Source: Blattamonas nauphoetae
Lineage: Eukaryota; Preaxostyla; Oxymonadida
Assembly (NCBI GenBank): GCA_033064195.1
Contig: JARBJD010000170.1
Location: 62,001 to 126,000 of the forward strand
DNA length: 64,000 bases
Direction: 5' to 3'
This document shows, piece by piece, positions 11,701 to 22,811 of this stretch. Below the pieces are notes generated by a model, which worked only from the letters and a program-made list of their open reading frames with translations, made no database searches and was not told the DNA's origin. Both the position numbers and the translations under genes were made by a program. Position 1 is the first letter of the stretch. Each line of letters starts with the position of its first letter.

Positions 11701-14493
11701 GAACTGGACACATCGAAAGAGTACGTGGTTGAAGTGAAAGATTCGGTTTCGCCGTTCGCTTTGTCGAATCTGTCGATGTCGTTCTCTTCATCAGAATGGA
11801 TTGTTTCGGGAACGATTTTTGGAGATTCGGTTGATCTTCTTCCTTCGCATTCGTATTCAGTGAATGGATTCTTCGTTTCTGGCTCGTCGTCTCCTCTCTT
11901 CTTTGAACCGATTTCTTTCACCGTCCCCGATCCTCCTCTCATTGCCTCAATTTCTGCCACCTTCAGCACCGAAATGAACACATCAATTCTTCTCTCAGTC
12001 AGTGGATCGAATCTGCCCGAAGCCTTCACATATGTGATCCATCTTGTGAACTCTCCTCTGACCATCCCAATCATCTTCACCTCCGACACATCTGGATCAT
12101 CGTCTCCGATCTCATTGATTCGCCAGCCTGGTCTGCAGTTCGCGACGACATTCGAAGTTTCGAAGATCAGCAGCGAACTTGACTCAAACCTTGAAATCCC
12201 TATCAGCTCGAAGACATTCGGCCCATTCACTGCTCCAACTGAATTGTCTCTTTTCTCCGACTCGACAGGATCGGCAGATGAATCGCTTTTTGGAGGAGAG
12301 GACTTTCCAGCGCGATCACTTGGGTTGCTGTTCGATGTTGTGAAAGAGCTGAATCTGAAGCGACTGACGATCTCCACACTGACTTCGACGATTGCGGAGA
12401 AAGGACTTGACTTCTCTTCGATGCGAGTGAAGCTGTCGGACAGTATGACATCTCACCCGACGATTGAAGTGAAGCCAGAGAATGGAGTTGCGTGGATGCT
12501 TCGCGGACATGGGCGACTTGAGCTGGAATCGCTGACGATTGTTGGATCATCGGAACTGAAAGCGAGGGGATCTGGTCTTGTTTGGATGGATGGCGGCTCG
12601 ATTGAGATGACGAAAGTGATTCTGAAATTGCTTGAGACATCGTCACCGATTTTGGAGTTGTCATCGCTGTCGCACTCGTCGCTGAGCGAGACGTCGTTTT
12701 TGGGGAGTGTTGAGAGTGTTTTTGCGAAAGTGTCAGACACCGCCTACATGACACTCTCGAGCTGCACCTTCCTTGGTCCATCGACACCGTCATCTTCTTT
12801 CTCCTCGTCCAATTTGCATTCGAGCACCGAAGAGATCTGCAGCTGGACTGGAGCTGTCATCCAAACATCAAACACCAATCCCTACCTCTTCTCCTCACAC
12901 TTCTCGCATTTCCACCAAGGAGCAATCGAGACAGTCGATGGAAGGGTGGAAGTCTTCACTTCAAGTTTTCAGAAGAACTTTGCTGGTTTCGAAGCATTCC
13001 CGTCCTTTGGAAGGAATATCCGCTGCAGCGGGAATGGGGAAGTTGTGATTGAGTCACTGAGTGGAGGAGACGGAACAAAGGAGCACAGAAATGGATGGAT
13101 TGTGTTGGAAGAGAACTGCACAATCGAAACCGACGACATCGCAGCCGATTCGGTGTTCTTCTCGCCGGAACTGACACCAAACGAGAAGAAAGCAGAATGG
13201 AACAAGAAAACGAAGACATTCAAAGTTGGGCTGAAAGGGGAGTTCCTGATTCCTTGTGGATTGTGGATTGAAGTGTTCTCGATTGAAGAGAAGAAAGAGA
13301 AATCGCGGCAGACCATCGCACTCTCGTCATCGAACACTGTCGACTGGACCGAATCGTCGATGACGATCACATTGTCGGAAGAAGCACTGAAGCAACTGGA
13401 ATCGAAACTGGAATGGCGAGCTCGAGTTGTGTTTGGGTCGGATGATCGGACGTCGACGTCGGTGATGGTGAAGCTGAGTGCTTCGGACGAGCGGAAGTCG
13501 CAATTCTCGGAACACAAGAACTGGATTCTTCCTCTGATCATCTCTGCGAGTGTCCTCCTCATTGCCTTCTTCGTGATTCTGGTGATTGTTTTCATCTGTC
13601 GTCGAAACAAGAAACAGAACGCTGAAAAGTTGTCAACACAAAACAAGGAACTCGATGATGCAGCTTTCATGGTCAAAATGGAGCCACCTGACCAAGACGA
13701 TATCTTCAGGCAACACTCCTCCGCCAATCTTGTGAAAGCTCCTGGCAATGCTTTGGAATGTGCCCCATCGACAGAACCCAAGATTATCCGTCAAGGAGAA
13801 GCAGTTGATCCGAGAGGTGTTGTTGAAACTCGAAAAGTGATTCGGTTTGGAGACGAGCAAGAGACAACGATCGTCTTTACGAACGACACGCTGTTCAACA
13901 GGCTGCATCGGCAGCAAGTGAAGCTGGCGAAAGAGGAGAAGCAGCGGATGTCAGTTGAACTGGCGAAGCTGGCGGAGCGAATGCGCCAGAACTTCGAGAA
14001 CTTCACAGCGCTGAGTCGGATCTCGCCTCACACGATTCTTCTGGACAGCTCGAACAGGGTGATGCTGCAGACGGAAGAGAAGGCAGGGGTGCCAACACAG
14101 AATTCGACGCAGTCTTTTTTAGGGCTTGAGCCCCTCGGCGAGGGTCACGAGGGGAAGCGGTGGCAAGCGCCGGAGATCTACGAAGGGAAAGAGAAGGTAT
14201 CGGCGGAGAAAGCGGCGGTGTTCAGTTTGGGACTGATTCTTTGGGAATTGGAAACGGAGAGTGTTCCTTTTGGAGAAGTGGACTCGACGAACGCTCAGCG
14301 TCTGCTTGGAACGGGATTCCAGCCGTGCACGGACCGATCGATGGGAATGGAGTTGATGATTGTGATTGAGAAGTGTCTGTCGCTGAAGCCGGATGATCGA
14401 CCGACACTTCAAGATCTGATCTCGTCGCTGGAATCGTCGTCTCTGTTCAGCGACAACCAAACACAACAGAATCAGGTGGAACTGAATGCTTGA
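8689..14493 (+). pseudogene. 5'-truncated second copy of the giant surface-protein gene
   Basis: An uninterrupted frame runs from just after a TAG at 8686 to the TGA at 14493. It encodes ~1,900 residues nearly identical to the C-terminal three-quarters of the left-arm protein: the ~95-aa repeats, the second beta-helix-like part, the membrane helix (~13,520-13,610) and the kinase-like tail. It lacks the signal peptide, the first beta-helix and any ATG before 8929 (codons EMETM), because the inverted-repeat junction cuts the gene. Without a signal peptide it should not reach the membrane in the normal way, so I call it a truncated copy. Yet no stop or frameshift has accumulated in 5.8 kb, which points to a very recent origin or to gene conversion between the arms. 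It lies tail-to-tail with the gene at 15318-20816. Confidence 0.75.
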
Positions 14494-15262
14494 CTCATCG
14501 CTTGATTGTCATCGTTCTCTCCTCACCATCGATATTTCTTCTTATTCACATCACTTCCAACCACGTCACAATTCTCACAAACACCCACTCACACACAACC
14601 ATAAACACGCCTCAGACGAGGTCACACCATCCACGCGTGCCTCTGTTGGACGCTCAATCCATCCTCTCTTCGTTTGTCCAACATTACTACTCATCTCACT
14701 CTGGTCAGTTTGGACTGAGTTGGACTCGTTTCTCCGAAAGAGTCTTGTCTCGCTCCAGTTTGTGCCGACCACTCGCTTCACCAAAAGCGATCGACTCACC
14801 AACTCAAAATCACAGATCGCATTCATTCTCAAACGAGCACATTCATGTCCCTCTCTCGGCCACTCATTCACACTTGTGCTCGTTTTCCTCATTCGTCTTT
14901 TTTCCACCATTCTCCTCAACTCGCTTGATCTGTGTGTTGGGAGAGATTGGTGTTCGTAATTAGAGCTCCAGAATTCAGTCCGATCTCTTCGTTTCATGGT
15001 TTGAGAGACATCGCGATCACCCTTCATTTGGTTGTCTTGTCATCTCGTTGATCATCTGGAATCTTCGTTCTGCTCGTTTCTATTTATCGTTCAATGTCAC
15101 TCTCTTCGACTCCCTTTTCATGGGGTTTCTTTCATCTTTATCCACATCAGCTTTTTCTCCATTTTCGAGGCAAGGCGAGATCCAAACAGCTCTCGATTCT
15201 GGACTTTTTCTTTTTCCACCATCATCATCATTCTTATTGGACTAGCATTGTTTCGACAAAAT
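8716..15262. repeat. Right arm of the giant inverted repeat
   Basis: This is the mirror copy of 1-6595. Similarity begins around 8716-8720 (TTGGTCGTATTATCTGTACA) and runs past the stop codon at 14493, through ~770 bp of 3' flank, to about 15262, just short of the stop codon of the next gene (15318). The non-coding portion 14494-15262 shows no gene; it is simply the mirrored 3' flank, well conserved with small indels. Confidence 0.93.
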
Positions 15263-15317
15263 GTGAGTAATACATACTGAATGGAGATGCGAGAACGGAA
15301 ACCAACAAGGCGATATG

Positions 15318-18300
15318 TTAAAAATAAGGAGAAAAGAAAGACTCGATTCCTGCGAGTGTCAAACCTTCATCCAACACGAGAGAGAAGTCATCCTCATCAA
15401 CAACAGTATCTCTGCACACCCGTGCGCGACGGTTTGGTGTTTGAGGAGAGTCAGAAAGCCCAGCGGCAGGATGGGAGCGATTTCTGGAGATGAAGAGATG
15501 AGGCATCAGGAGATTGTGACGAATGGTGTTCTCTGACTGATGCTCTGATTGATTCTGACGGCTAGTTACTGCCGATCCCAAATATGAAACGAAGGGACTG
15601 AATGATTGTGGGGAGAGCAAGATTGGATCCTGTCTGATTGAGATGTCATTCACTGGAAGCGAGACATGTTCTGAGAGTGCGGATTCGAATGATTCAATCA
15701 CAAAAACAAAATTGGAGGTGATTAGTACAAGTCTGGGCGTCTGTCCAGATGAAACGAGAAGTGTGAACGGGGAGGAGATGAGGACGGGTGAGAAAGCGAA
15801 TTCCATGTCTGAAAAAGGGTAATGTCTGATCCTTGTCAACATCTCTTCGTTGAGAGGATTCACAACACACAGTTCATTTTCCTTCCTTTCTTCATCACAA
15901 ACATCATCTCCGCAGAACCCAGCATCAAACGTGATGGTCTTGCTCAGAGGAGCTTCCATGAAGCCCTCGTCTTCCTCCGCCATTCTGCTCTTCACCACCC
16001 AATCCATCTCTTCCTCCTCGTCTCTCCGGATCAGCGGCGTGCGTGAATGGACATTTGCTGTGGATGAGAGGGTGGTTGTTGGATATGTGAAAGTCACATC
16101 GTCTGTGTCAAAAGGAGATTTGAAGAGGTCAGTCGCGGGCGCAACATGTGACACGATTGATTGGCGGATTGTGGGAGTGCTGATTTTTGAGAATAGCGAG
16201 TCAACCAGCTGTTCGCGGAGAGAAGAAGGAATGAACTCTGTTCTGCGAGCGACGTAGCTTCTGAGCGATGAGCGGAGAGAGTCTGATCTTTCGTGTGTTT
16301 CGCCCATCTGTCGAATGTCGTCTTCGAACTGGGTGTGTGGTTGGATATCGTCGGCACAGGCAGCATGCACGCTTTCCACCCCAAATTGAATCAACACTGT
16401 GTCCCCATCGTCCGTCAGTACCGTTGTCTTCTCTGCACGAACTCCGCGTGGAACTGCTGCGTGTGATCCAATCGTCATTCGTTCAGCGAATGCTTCAATT
16501 TGGAATTGTTTCGAGTTGATGGGCCAGACACAGTCTCGACCATCGGCATCGTCAATTTGATCATCAGCGTCATCAGCCAACTTGTACCGCTGGGCTCGCT
16601 CTGCCTTCTTTTCACATTTCTGCGATTCAGCTTCCTCCACAACTTGTGTGAGCGAGACGGTCTTTCCGTGTTGATCAACGAACTTGGCGTTTCTGATTCT
16701 GATGAATGTGAAGGTGTCGAATGTGACAAGAGATGACGGAAGTTGTTGACCAGATTCTGAGAGCGATGGCAACGGGAGAAGGATTGTTCCACCTGAATCA
16801 CACTCAAACGAGGAGAGCGATGCAATGTCAGCATCGACAAAGCGTGAATGAGGGAGAGTTGGGAGAGGAACCGAGATTGCCAGTGGGAGGGATGATTCTT
16901 GTTCTTTCTGCGTGTGGTCTGTGGATTGATGATGATTGAGACAATCCCAGGCGGTTTTGTTCCATCCTTGATTCGTCAGAGCAGCTGTCATCTCGTCCAC
17001 AGCGAGCTGGATACCCGAACACGGTTTGGATGTGCAGTTGGAAAGAGACGAGGTTGGAGTGGGCTGTCGAGATGAGAGCAGTGTGTCGTCCCACCAACAC
17101 AGTTCCTCACCTCGATCCGACTTCGCTTGAAGCGGATTCTCGACTTGATTGTTGTGTTCTGTCTCAGACTCCAGTTTTGGTGGCTGACTGTTGTTTTCAC
17201 TGTCTGTGTCAGATTCATCATCGTCTTCTTCCTCTTCGAATGAGGTCAGCCCGATTTCGACCAATCTCTCCAACACTTCACTCAGTTTCATCCGATTCTC
17301 CTTTTCTGGATGCCAACACTTTTCTATCACCTCTGCCAGTTCATCGTTGTCCTGTCTCAATTTGTCCAAGTTTGGCCTCTGTCCATCGGCGAGTCGAGTG
17401 TGGGCTGTTGAACTGTCCAACTCGGAAAATGGCTCAAAACCAGTCAAGATCTCATACAACACCAACCCAAAACTGAAGACACACATTTCTTCGCAGAGAG
17501 ATGATGACGACGATGTGTCCGAGTTTTCTGAGAAGGAGAGGAGCGATGGTGTCGAGGCTGACGATTGGTTGGAGAGGAGAGAGGTGTCGCTTGGTTGGGT
17601 TGGAGAGCTGAGAGACGGGAGAGACACCAGAGGCGATGAGACAGCAGAACAATCAGCTTCAGGTGCGAGCCAACGCATGACACGATACGAACTGGACGAC
17701 GAGTGATCGTGTGGAGATGTGTCGTTTGGAGTGAAATCGGAATAGGCGTGAATCGGATTTGGTGGAGCAGGTTTGTCCGATTCTGACGGATTCTTGTCTT
17801 TCGCCCCATTTTCGTTGTTGTACGGGCATTTCTTTGGTTGAGTCATGACCCGTAAGAACACACGACCGTCCTCCGACAGAAGAATCGAGTGAGGGCTGAA
17901 CATTTTGAGGGATTCTTCATCACCGAACTTCTCGTGGAGAACTCTCAAGCCACACAGCACTCGAACAAGGGTCTCTGGCTGTCGAAGCTTCTCCCTCAAG
18001 TCAGCGTTCTTGTGGTGGGAGGTTGGGGAGTGGAGAAGAGCATATGCGGAATAGGGAAAGATCCCAAAACTGAAGTCGAAATCTTCTTGGCAGGCGATTG
18101 CCTTCAGAATCTTCAGGTTTGTGAAATCGTCAACAATAGCTGCCTCGTCCTGTTCACAACGAGGTTGGACAACAGTCGGGATCTGTTGAGCGAGAAAGCA
18201 GCCTGAGCCGTCTTGTGTGATTTTGAAATTCTTGTTGCCAAGAAGAGGTTCTGAATCTTCGATTTCCATCTCAGTTTCGTTTTCTTCTTCTTCTTCTTCG

Positions 18301-20816
18301 AGAAGATCTTGTCTCTTCCTTCGACGATATGCTGCAAAGAAGAGAACAAGCACAACAACAAAAACTATCACGCCAACGAATGAGACAAGCGACACCACCA
18401 AAATAATCGTGACTGTTTTAGTTTGGGGTGCGAGAGGTTTGTGTGGGTCAATGGGATCAACAGGCGTGGAAGGATCGATAGGATCAATCGGTGTGGATGG
18501 ATCAGTTGGATCAATCGGCTTCGAAGGGTCAGTTGGATCAGTCGGCTTCGAAGGGTCAGTTGGATCAGTCGGCTTCGAAGGGTCAACGGGATCAGGTGGG
18601 ATTGGGAGGATGATGGGGACGGAGAGGGAGGCAGCGAAGGGAGAGGAGGAGAGAGAGCATGTTTCGAACATGGATGGACAGACAAAGGTGAGAGTAGCGT
18701 TGATAATGTGTGTGTCGTCTAGTGAGCCAAACTCGAGTTGTTTCGTCAGAACGGCGAAATCTTTCGTCCATCCATTCTCTTTGGTGAGTGTCACCGTTTC
18801 TGAGAACTCTGAAATTGGATTCTGTTGAGTAGACTGGCAGTTCTGTCCAAGATTTGTTGTTTTTGTGGTTTTCTGTGAAATCTTCACTTCAGCAGTTGCT
18901 TCAGGAAAGAGCAGGAGTGGAGCGACGACCACAGACACAACCGAATGTGTCTCATTGCCATCAATCGGCGAGACGGTCAGAGAAACTTCGTTCCCTTCCT
19001 CACAATCGAATTGTGGGACAATCAATTCATGTTCTTCTACAGGGACTCGGATTTCAAAAGAAGTTGAGAGGGACGGGTGGACAGACGTCAGATTTGAAGA
19101 GATTTCGGCTGATTGTGGATCGGAATCGATGAAATGGAACTCCATCTCGTCGGAGATGAAAAGCTCAGGGAGACCTGTGTGCGGCTCAGCGTGTGTGATG
19201 GTATCTGACACCAATGGGCCAAATTCAATTATTTCATCGAAAACATTAGAATAAACGATGTCCGCTGTGCTTTTCCAAAAGTCAACAATCGGAAGAAACG
19301 GATTTTTGGGTTTTCGACTTTTCCACGACGAGAAGGGAGGGATCCGGACATGCTCATTATGGGAATAGATTGGATCCTCTTCGAAAGGAAGATAGAACCA
19401 AGTTCCTTGTTCGATGGTGGGCGATGAAGTCAGTGGAATCACTTCAGTGTTTGTGGGAACATCGTTTTTCGTGGCTGAAGCGCTCAAATGATGGTTGAAC
19501 TGAGTATTCCTTGTTGTGTGGAAAGGATAGTACAAAAGTGATGAGAAATAGATATTCCATTTACTGGTGAGGTTTGTTAGCTGTTTTTCTTCATCAAGAG
19601 GAGCCAAATTCCACGTAAGAAGTGTGTGATACCCACTTCCTTGATAATGCTTCAGGAAAGGGAATTGAGTGTTGTTTGTAGGGGTGAAAGTGATTGAATG
19701 ATTGGTATCTTCCTTTGAGACTAATTTGATTGTGGTGTTAGCCGCCAAACATGCATCGTCCATGTCCGATCCAAAAACGCGGGAGTAATGTCGACATTCA
19801 CTCACTGTTGATGGTTGGATAGTATCTGGACAGTGACTTCCAGTAATAAATTGTCCAGCTCGATCCACACTCGGAGAAAAATGATCACCAATTCCAGAGA
19901 TCGCCTCCGTGTATGGGTTGATGCTGGCTTGTGTCCAGGACGTGGTATGATTCTTCGAAAGTTCGATGGATGTGTTTGTATTCCAATAGAAGCTTTGTGA
20001 ATCGACAATAAATTTAGAATACGACTGTCCTTTGTATTTGAGTGAGATCGACCAATCATGAGTGGTTTCGAAGGTAACCCAGAACGAAGCCCACACATTG
20101 GAACCATTATTCGAGAATTTCGGGGGTTTAATAATGGATTGCAGGGATTCTGAACTTGAGATACTGAAAATGTCACCATCGCGGATGATGGTTGTTTCAT
20201 GGGTGTTCCTCGCTTCCTGATTCCTTTGCGAAGAGTGAGATGTGATGGAAGGTATTGAGTCTTGCATAAACTTAGTAAGGTTGGCATCTGTTTTGACGAG
20301 CCGATGTGTTGGGAGTGTTTGGTTGTATTCAGTTTTGGTTTCAAGATCTGATGGAGGATTGTAACCAAGTTGAGTAAAATTCGGGAGAATGAAGATCAAG
20401 GCTTCGTTTGTGAACAATTCGGCTTCATTGCGACGCCAGAATGTTCTTGGGTAGATGAACAGAATGGGTTTTGGGTCGGTTAGATTGTTGAAAAACTCGT
20501 ACGGAAAAGAGACTGTGATAACATCAAATGTGTCTGAGGGAGGGTCCAAATGACGCAAAGCGACGTGTTCACATGGATATGAGACCTCGTATTGGAAGAG
20601 GATTCGCGAGTTCAGAGATTCTGGAGATCCTTCTTGTGATGATTCTTTTGTTAAGAAGGAGGGCTTCATATCTGCCAGAATCTGGATGTCGTTGGGAAGA
20701 AGAATGTCGATTGACAGAATTCCGTTGTTGTATTCCATCGACAGGAGGGTTAGATTGAGCTCTTGTTCAGCATGTGAGTCCGCAACTAATTGGATGAAGA
20801 TAGAAAGAAAAAGCAT
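15318..20816 (-). CDS. Receptor-like membrane protein with DPTDPSKP stalk and kinase-like tail
   Basis: A single 1,832-codon frame starts at the ATG at 20816. Residues 1-16 form a signal peptide (MLFLSIFIQLVADSHA). The ectodomain (~20-735) is rich in N-x-S/T sites and resembles nothing I can name. A proline stalk (~740-795) repeats (D-P-T/I/S)-D-P-S-K/T-P units. A transmembrane helix (IILVVSLVSFVGVIVFVVVL, ~800-830) is followed by RRRKRQ. A kinase-like region (~895-1195) has SPHSILLSEDGRVFLR in place of the catalytic loop, RWLAPEA for the APE motif, SFGLVLYEILTG and a terminal EKENRMKLSEVL; HRD and DFG are missing. A further ~600 residues, acidic then mixed, follow and are unusual for this family. 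The organisation matches the protein in the inverted repeat, but the ectodomain is unrelated. Probably a pseudokinase receptor; its role is unknown. Confidence 0.82.
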   Translation of the reverse strand: MLFLSIFIQLVADSHAEQELNLTLLSMEYNNGILSIDILLPNDIQILADMKPSFLTKESSQEGSPESLNSRILFQYEVSYPCEHVALRHLDPPSDTFDVITVSFPYEFFNNLTDPKPILFIYPRTFWRRNEAELFTNEALIFILPNFTQLGYNPPSDLETKTEYNQTLPTHRLVKTDANLTKFMQDSIPSITSHSSQRNQEARNTHETTIIRDGDIFSISSSESLQSIIKPPKFSNNGSNVWASFWVTFETTHDWSISLKYKGQSYSKFIVDSQSFYWNTNTSIELSKNHTTSWTQASINPYTEAISGIGDHFSPSVDRAGQFITGSHCPDTIQPSTVSECRHYSRVFGSDMDDACLAANTTIKLVSKEDTNHSITFTPTNNTQFPFLKHYQGSGYHTLLTWNLAPLDEEKQLTNLTSKWNIYFSSLLYYPFHTTRNTQFNHHLSASATKNDVPTNTEVIPLTSSPTIEQGTWFYLPFEEDPIYSHNEHVRIPPFSSWKSRKPKNPFLPIVDFWKSTADIVYSNVFDEIIEFGPLVSDTITHAEPHTGLPELFISDEMEFHFIDSDPQSAEISSNLTSVHPSLSTSFEIRVPVEEHELIVPQFDCEEGNEVSLTVSPIDGNETHSVVSVVVAPLLLFPEATAEVKISQKTTKTTNLGQNCQSTQQNPISEFSETVTLTKENGWTKDFAVLTKQLEFGSLDDTHIINATLTFVCPSMFETCSLSSSPFAASLSVPIILPIPPDPVDPSKPTDPTDPSKPTDPTDPSKPIDPTDPSTPIDPIDPSTPVDPIDPHKPLAPQTKTVTIILVVSLVSFVGVIVFVVVLVLFFAAYRRRKRQDLLEEEEEENETEMEIEDSEPLLGNKNFKITQDGSGCFLAQQIPTVVQPRCEQDEAAIVDDFTNLKILKAIACQEDFDFSFGIFPYSAYALLHSPTSHHKNADLREKLRQPETLVRVLCGLRVLHEKFGDEESLKMFSPHSILLSEDGRVFLRVMTQPKKCPYNNENGAKDKNPSESDKPAPPNPIHAYSDFTPNDTSPHDHSSSSSYRVMRWLAPEADCSAVSSPLVSLPSLSSPTQPSDTSLLSNQSSASTPSLLSFSENSDTSSSSSLCEEMCVFSFGLVLYEILTGFEPFSELDSSTAHTRLADGQRPNLDKLRQDNDELAEVIEKCWHPEKENRMKLSEVLERLVEIGLTSFEEEEDDDESDTDSENNSQPPKLESETEHNNQVENPLQAKSDRGEELCWWDDTLLSSRQPTPTSSLSNCTSKPCSGIQLAVDEMTAALTNQGWNKTAWDCLNHHQSTDHTQKEQESSLPLAISVPLPTLPHSRFVDADIASLSSFECDSGGTILLPLPSLSESGQQLPSSLVTFDTFTFIRIRNAKFVDQHGKTVSLTQVVEEAESQKCEKKAERAQRYKLADDADDQIDDADGRDCVWPINSKQFQIEAFAERMTIGSHAAVPRGVRAEKTTVLTDDGDTVLIQFGVESVHAACADDIQPHTQFEDDIRQMGETHERSDSLRSSLRSYVARRTEFIPSSLREQLVDSLFSKISTPTIRQSIVSHVAPATDLFKSPFDTDDVTFTYPTTTLSSTANVHSRTPLIRRDEEEEMDWVVKSRMAEEDEGFMEAPLSKTITFDAGFCGDDVCDEERKENELCVVNPLNEEMLTRIRHYPFSDMEFAFSPVLISSPFTLLVSSGQTPRLVLITSNFVFVIESFESALSEHVSLPVNDISIRQDPILLSPQSFSPFVSYLGSAVTSRQNQSEHQSENTIRHNLLMPHLFISRNRSHPAAGLSDSPQTPNRRARVCRDTVVDEDDFSLVLDEGLTLAGIESFFSPYF
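18423..18600 (-). repeat. In-frame proline-rich stalk repeat
   Basis: Tandem in-frame units of about 8-9 codons encode variations of DPSKPTDPT, seven or so in a row, just outside the membrane helix of the gene at 15318-20816. Three units are nearly identical at the DNA level (GGGTCAGTTGGATCAGTCGG). This suggests recent slippage or unequal exchange and probable length variation of the stalk between alleles. Confidence 0.8.
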
Positions 20817-21102
20817 TGTCTCTGAATGAGAACACTTTTGAATTCAAGATGAACCATAAACTGTCCGTCGAACACGAAATGGTTGAAAATCGTGTCGATT
20901 TGATGGAAGGATTATATGGACCTAAAACATGTGTTTTCTGGATAGTGAGGTGACAGACGAAGAGTGAATGTGAATTAACAGACATACATCGGTGAACGAT
21001 CGTACAATTTCAGATGAGATGGTGATCACGTTTTGCCACCAAATGATGCCCCTTCTGATGTCAAAATGGGAAGTATGGTATCAAATATCTAAGTTTGACG
21101 CA

Positions 21103-22584
21103 TTAATTTCCATCTTCCGCTGGATTCTCATAAAATGATATTTGCATTGGCCTGTTTGAGAAGGAAGAATTGTGGAGGGAGCAGAGGACCTCCACAGCAT
21201 CTCTCACAGTATCAAACCGAACAAACGCTCCAATTTTGTCGTTCTGCATAAATAGTCGCAATCCCATCACTTGCTTTGTCTGATTCAGGTGTGCTAAGAG
21301 TTCTGTGTCTTTCGTGTCGTCAGGAAGATTTGTGATAACAAGAGTGTCGGTAGGGATCGGAAAGAACGGATACCCTGACGCTGATGTTGACGAGATTCGA
21401 TTTTCAAGAATGGTGAAGTGTGTATGCTCAACGACTGATTGGTCGTCCGGAGGCGATTCTTCCACAGTCAATGACCGATCCATCAGAACATCAAGAGCAT
21501 GGCCAAACAGCTCAACGTCTTTTAAAGACGTCATTCCTCGCTGGGCTTCTTCAATTGTGCTGTATTCGATCTGGGCGAGGGGATGGTCGTTCTCCGACAA
21601 TTTGATGCACATAATCCGGCCATAGCAGCTGAAAAGATTGAATAATTCCGGAACTCCAATGTTGTCCAGCGAGAAGCCTGTAACACGGAGAACTGGCGAG
21701 AATCGGGACGTATGCGCCGATAACCCAGGCAGCATCTCAATTGGTTCAGACCCGGCTGCTGTTGCGAGGTGTGCAGGGAAACTTTGTGCAAGTGTCGGTT
21801 TTGTAAAATCCCTATGGGTGACGAAACGTGGTGAACATTCGCAAAAAAGGAAGAAGAGACCAGGACTTGAAGGAGTTCTCATGGACACGCAGGTCGGTCA
21901 TCCGACTGTCTTCGATCATGACGAGACAAGAATTCTCGAACAGGTGTCGGCCGTGAATGTCTTGTTTCGCGTTCTGAGCACTGTCGGGATTGCTGAACTG
22001 GATCAAAGCTTGAACTTCGTCTAATTTCTGAAATACAATCACTTTTTCCACGTTTTTTCTTGGTTGTGGTTCATATTTGTTGAAGATATTGCAGAGGACT
22101 TGCACATTAATATCATGACGAACGTTGGATATGGTGAGATGAAGGATGCGAGCTGGATGAGGATTGGTTTGGACAGATGGCACCGGAATATCGGTGGGCC
22201 TGACAGTTGCAAACTCCACAGTGCAATGAACCAGTCTGAAGTCCAATATGAAAGATGAAGATGATCAATCAAGGTGACGAAGAGGGACAGACCCAAGTGG
22301 GACACCAGTCCCTTGATACTTTCGAATAAACTGTGTTGAACTGTGTAAAGTCTCAAAAGTGATAATCCAGTTGGATGGCTTGTCCAGTTGCTTCAATTCC
22401 ACAACCGTTCCGAACGGTTCTGTGACATGTCGAAGAAAACTCTACATAAGCATAAAAAAGATCAAATATGAACACAGACCTCAGTGGTCGTCAGAGGAAC
22501 TGATCGCAGGAGGACTGAACGGTTGGGAAGAGAGATTTGATTTCGCTTGGCTTTGGATCTTCTTTGGTGTTGACCTTTCTGCAT
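21103..22584 (-). CDS. Polypyrimidine-tract-binding-like protein, four RRMs, four exons
   Basis: Reading the minus strand from the ATG at 22584 with three short introns gives exons 22584-22480, 22441-22293, 22235-21861 and 21811-21103 (1,338 nt, 445 aa). RRM1 (~22-85) ends its first strand at the SVLLRSVP stretch. RRM2 (~105-190) begins ILHLTISNVRHDINVQVL and carries ALIQFSNPDSAQNAK, followed by a C-terminal extension (RMTDLRVHENSFKSW-DFTKP) that parallels the PTBP1 segment after RRM2. RRM3 (VLRVTGFSLDNIG) and RRM4 (DTLVITNLPDD) follow. The introns are 38, 57 and 49 nt, all GT-AG, starting GTCTGTG, GTCTGTC and GTCTCTT. In known eukaryotes PTB/hnRNP L proteins bind CU-rich RNA in the nucleus and regulate splicing; that role here is inferred from the domain layout. 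Splicing fuses otherwise separate open frames and restores domain continuity, so the model is well supported. Confidence 0.85.
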
Positions 22585-22811
22585 AAAAATTGATAAACGA
22601 CGAGAAATAATGATGGTGATGATTCAGTGAGAGTGAAAAAAGAGCTTAATGACGATGATTCGGTGGTGATCTTAAATGCCCATAAGCAATGGAGTTCGCG
22701 CAAACAACACCATGAAGTGATGCCAGAGCTGACAACGATCACACACAAACAGTGTTTGTGGTCCAAGAGAAGTCAAAAATGGGTCTAAAGAGACGCGGTT
22801 TGTGTCTGGTT

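Noticed and set aside
18368-18722. Repetitive short frames opposite the proline stalk (LIQLTLRSR, WISRLRRVS)
   Set aside because: Shadows of the DPTDPSKP repeat on other frames.
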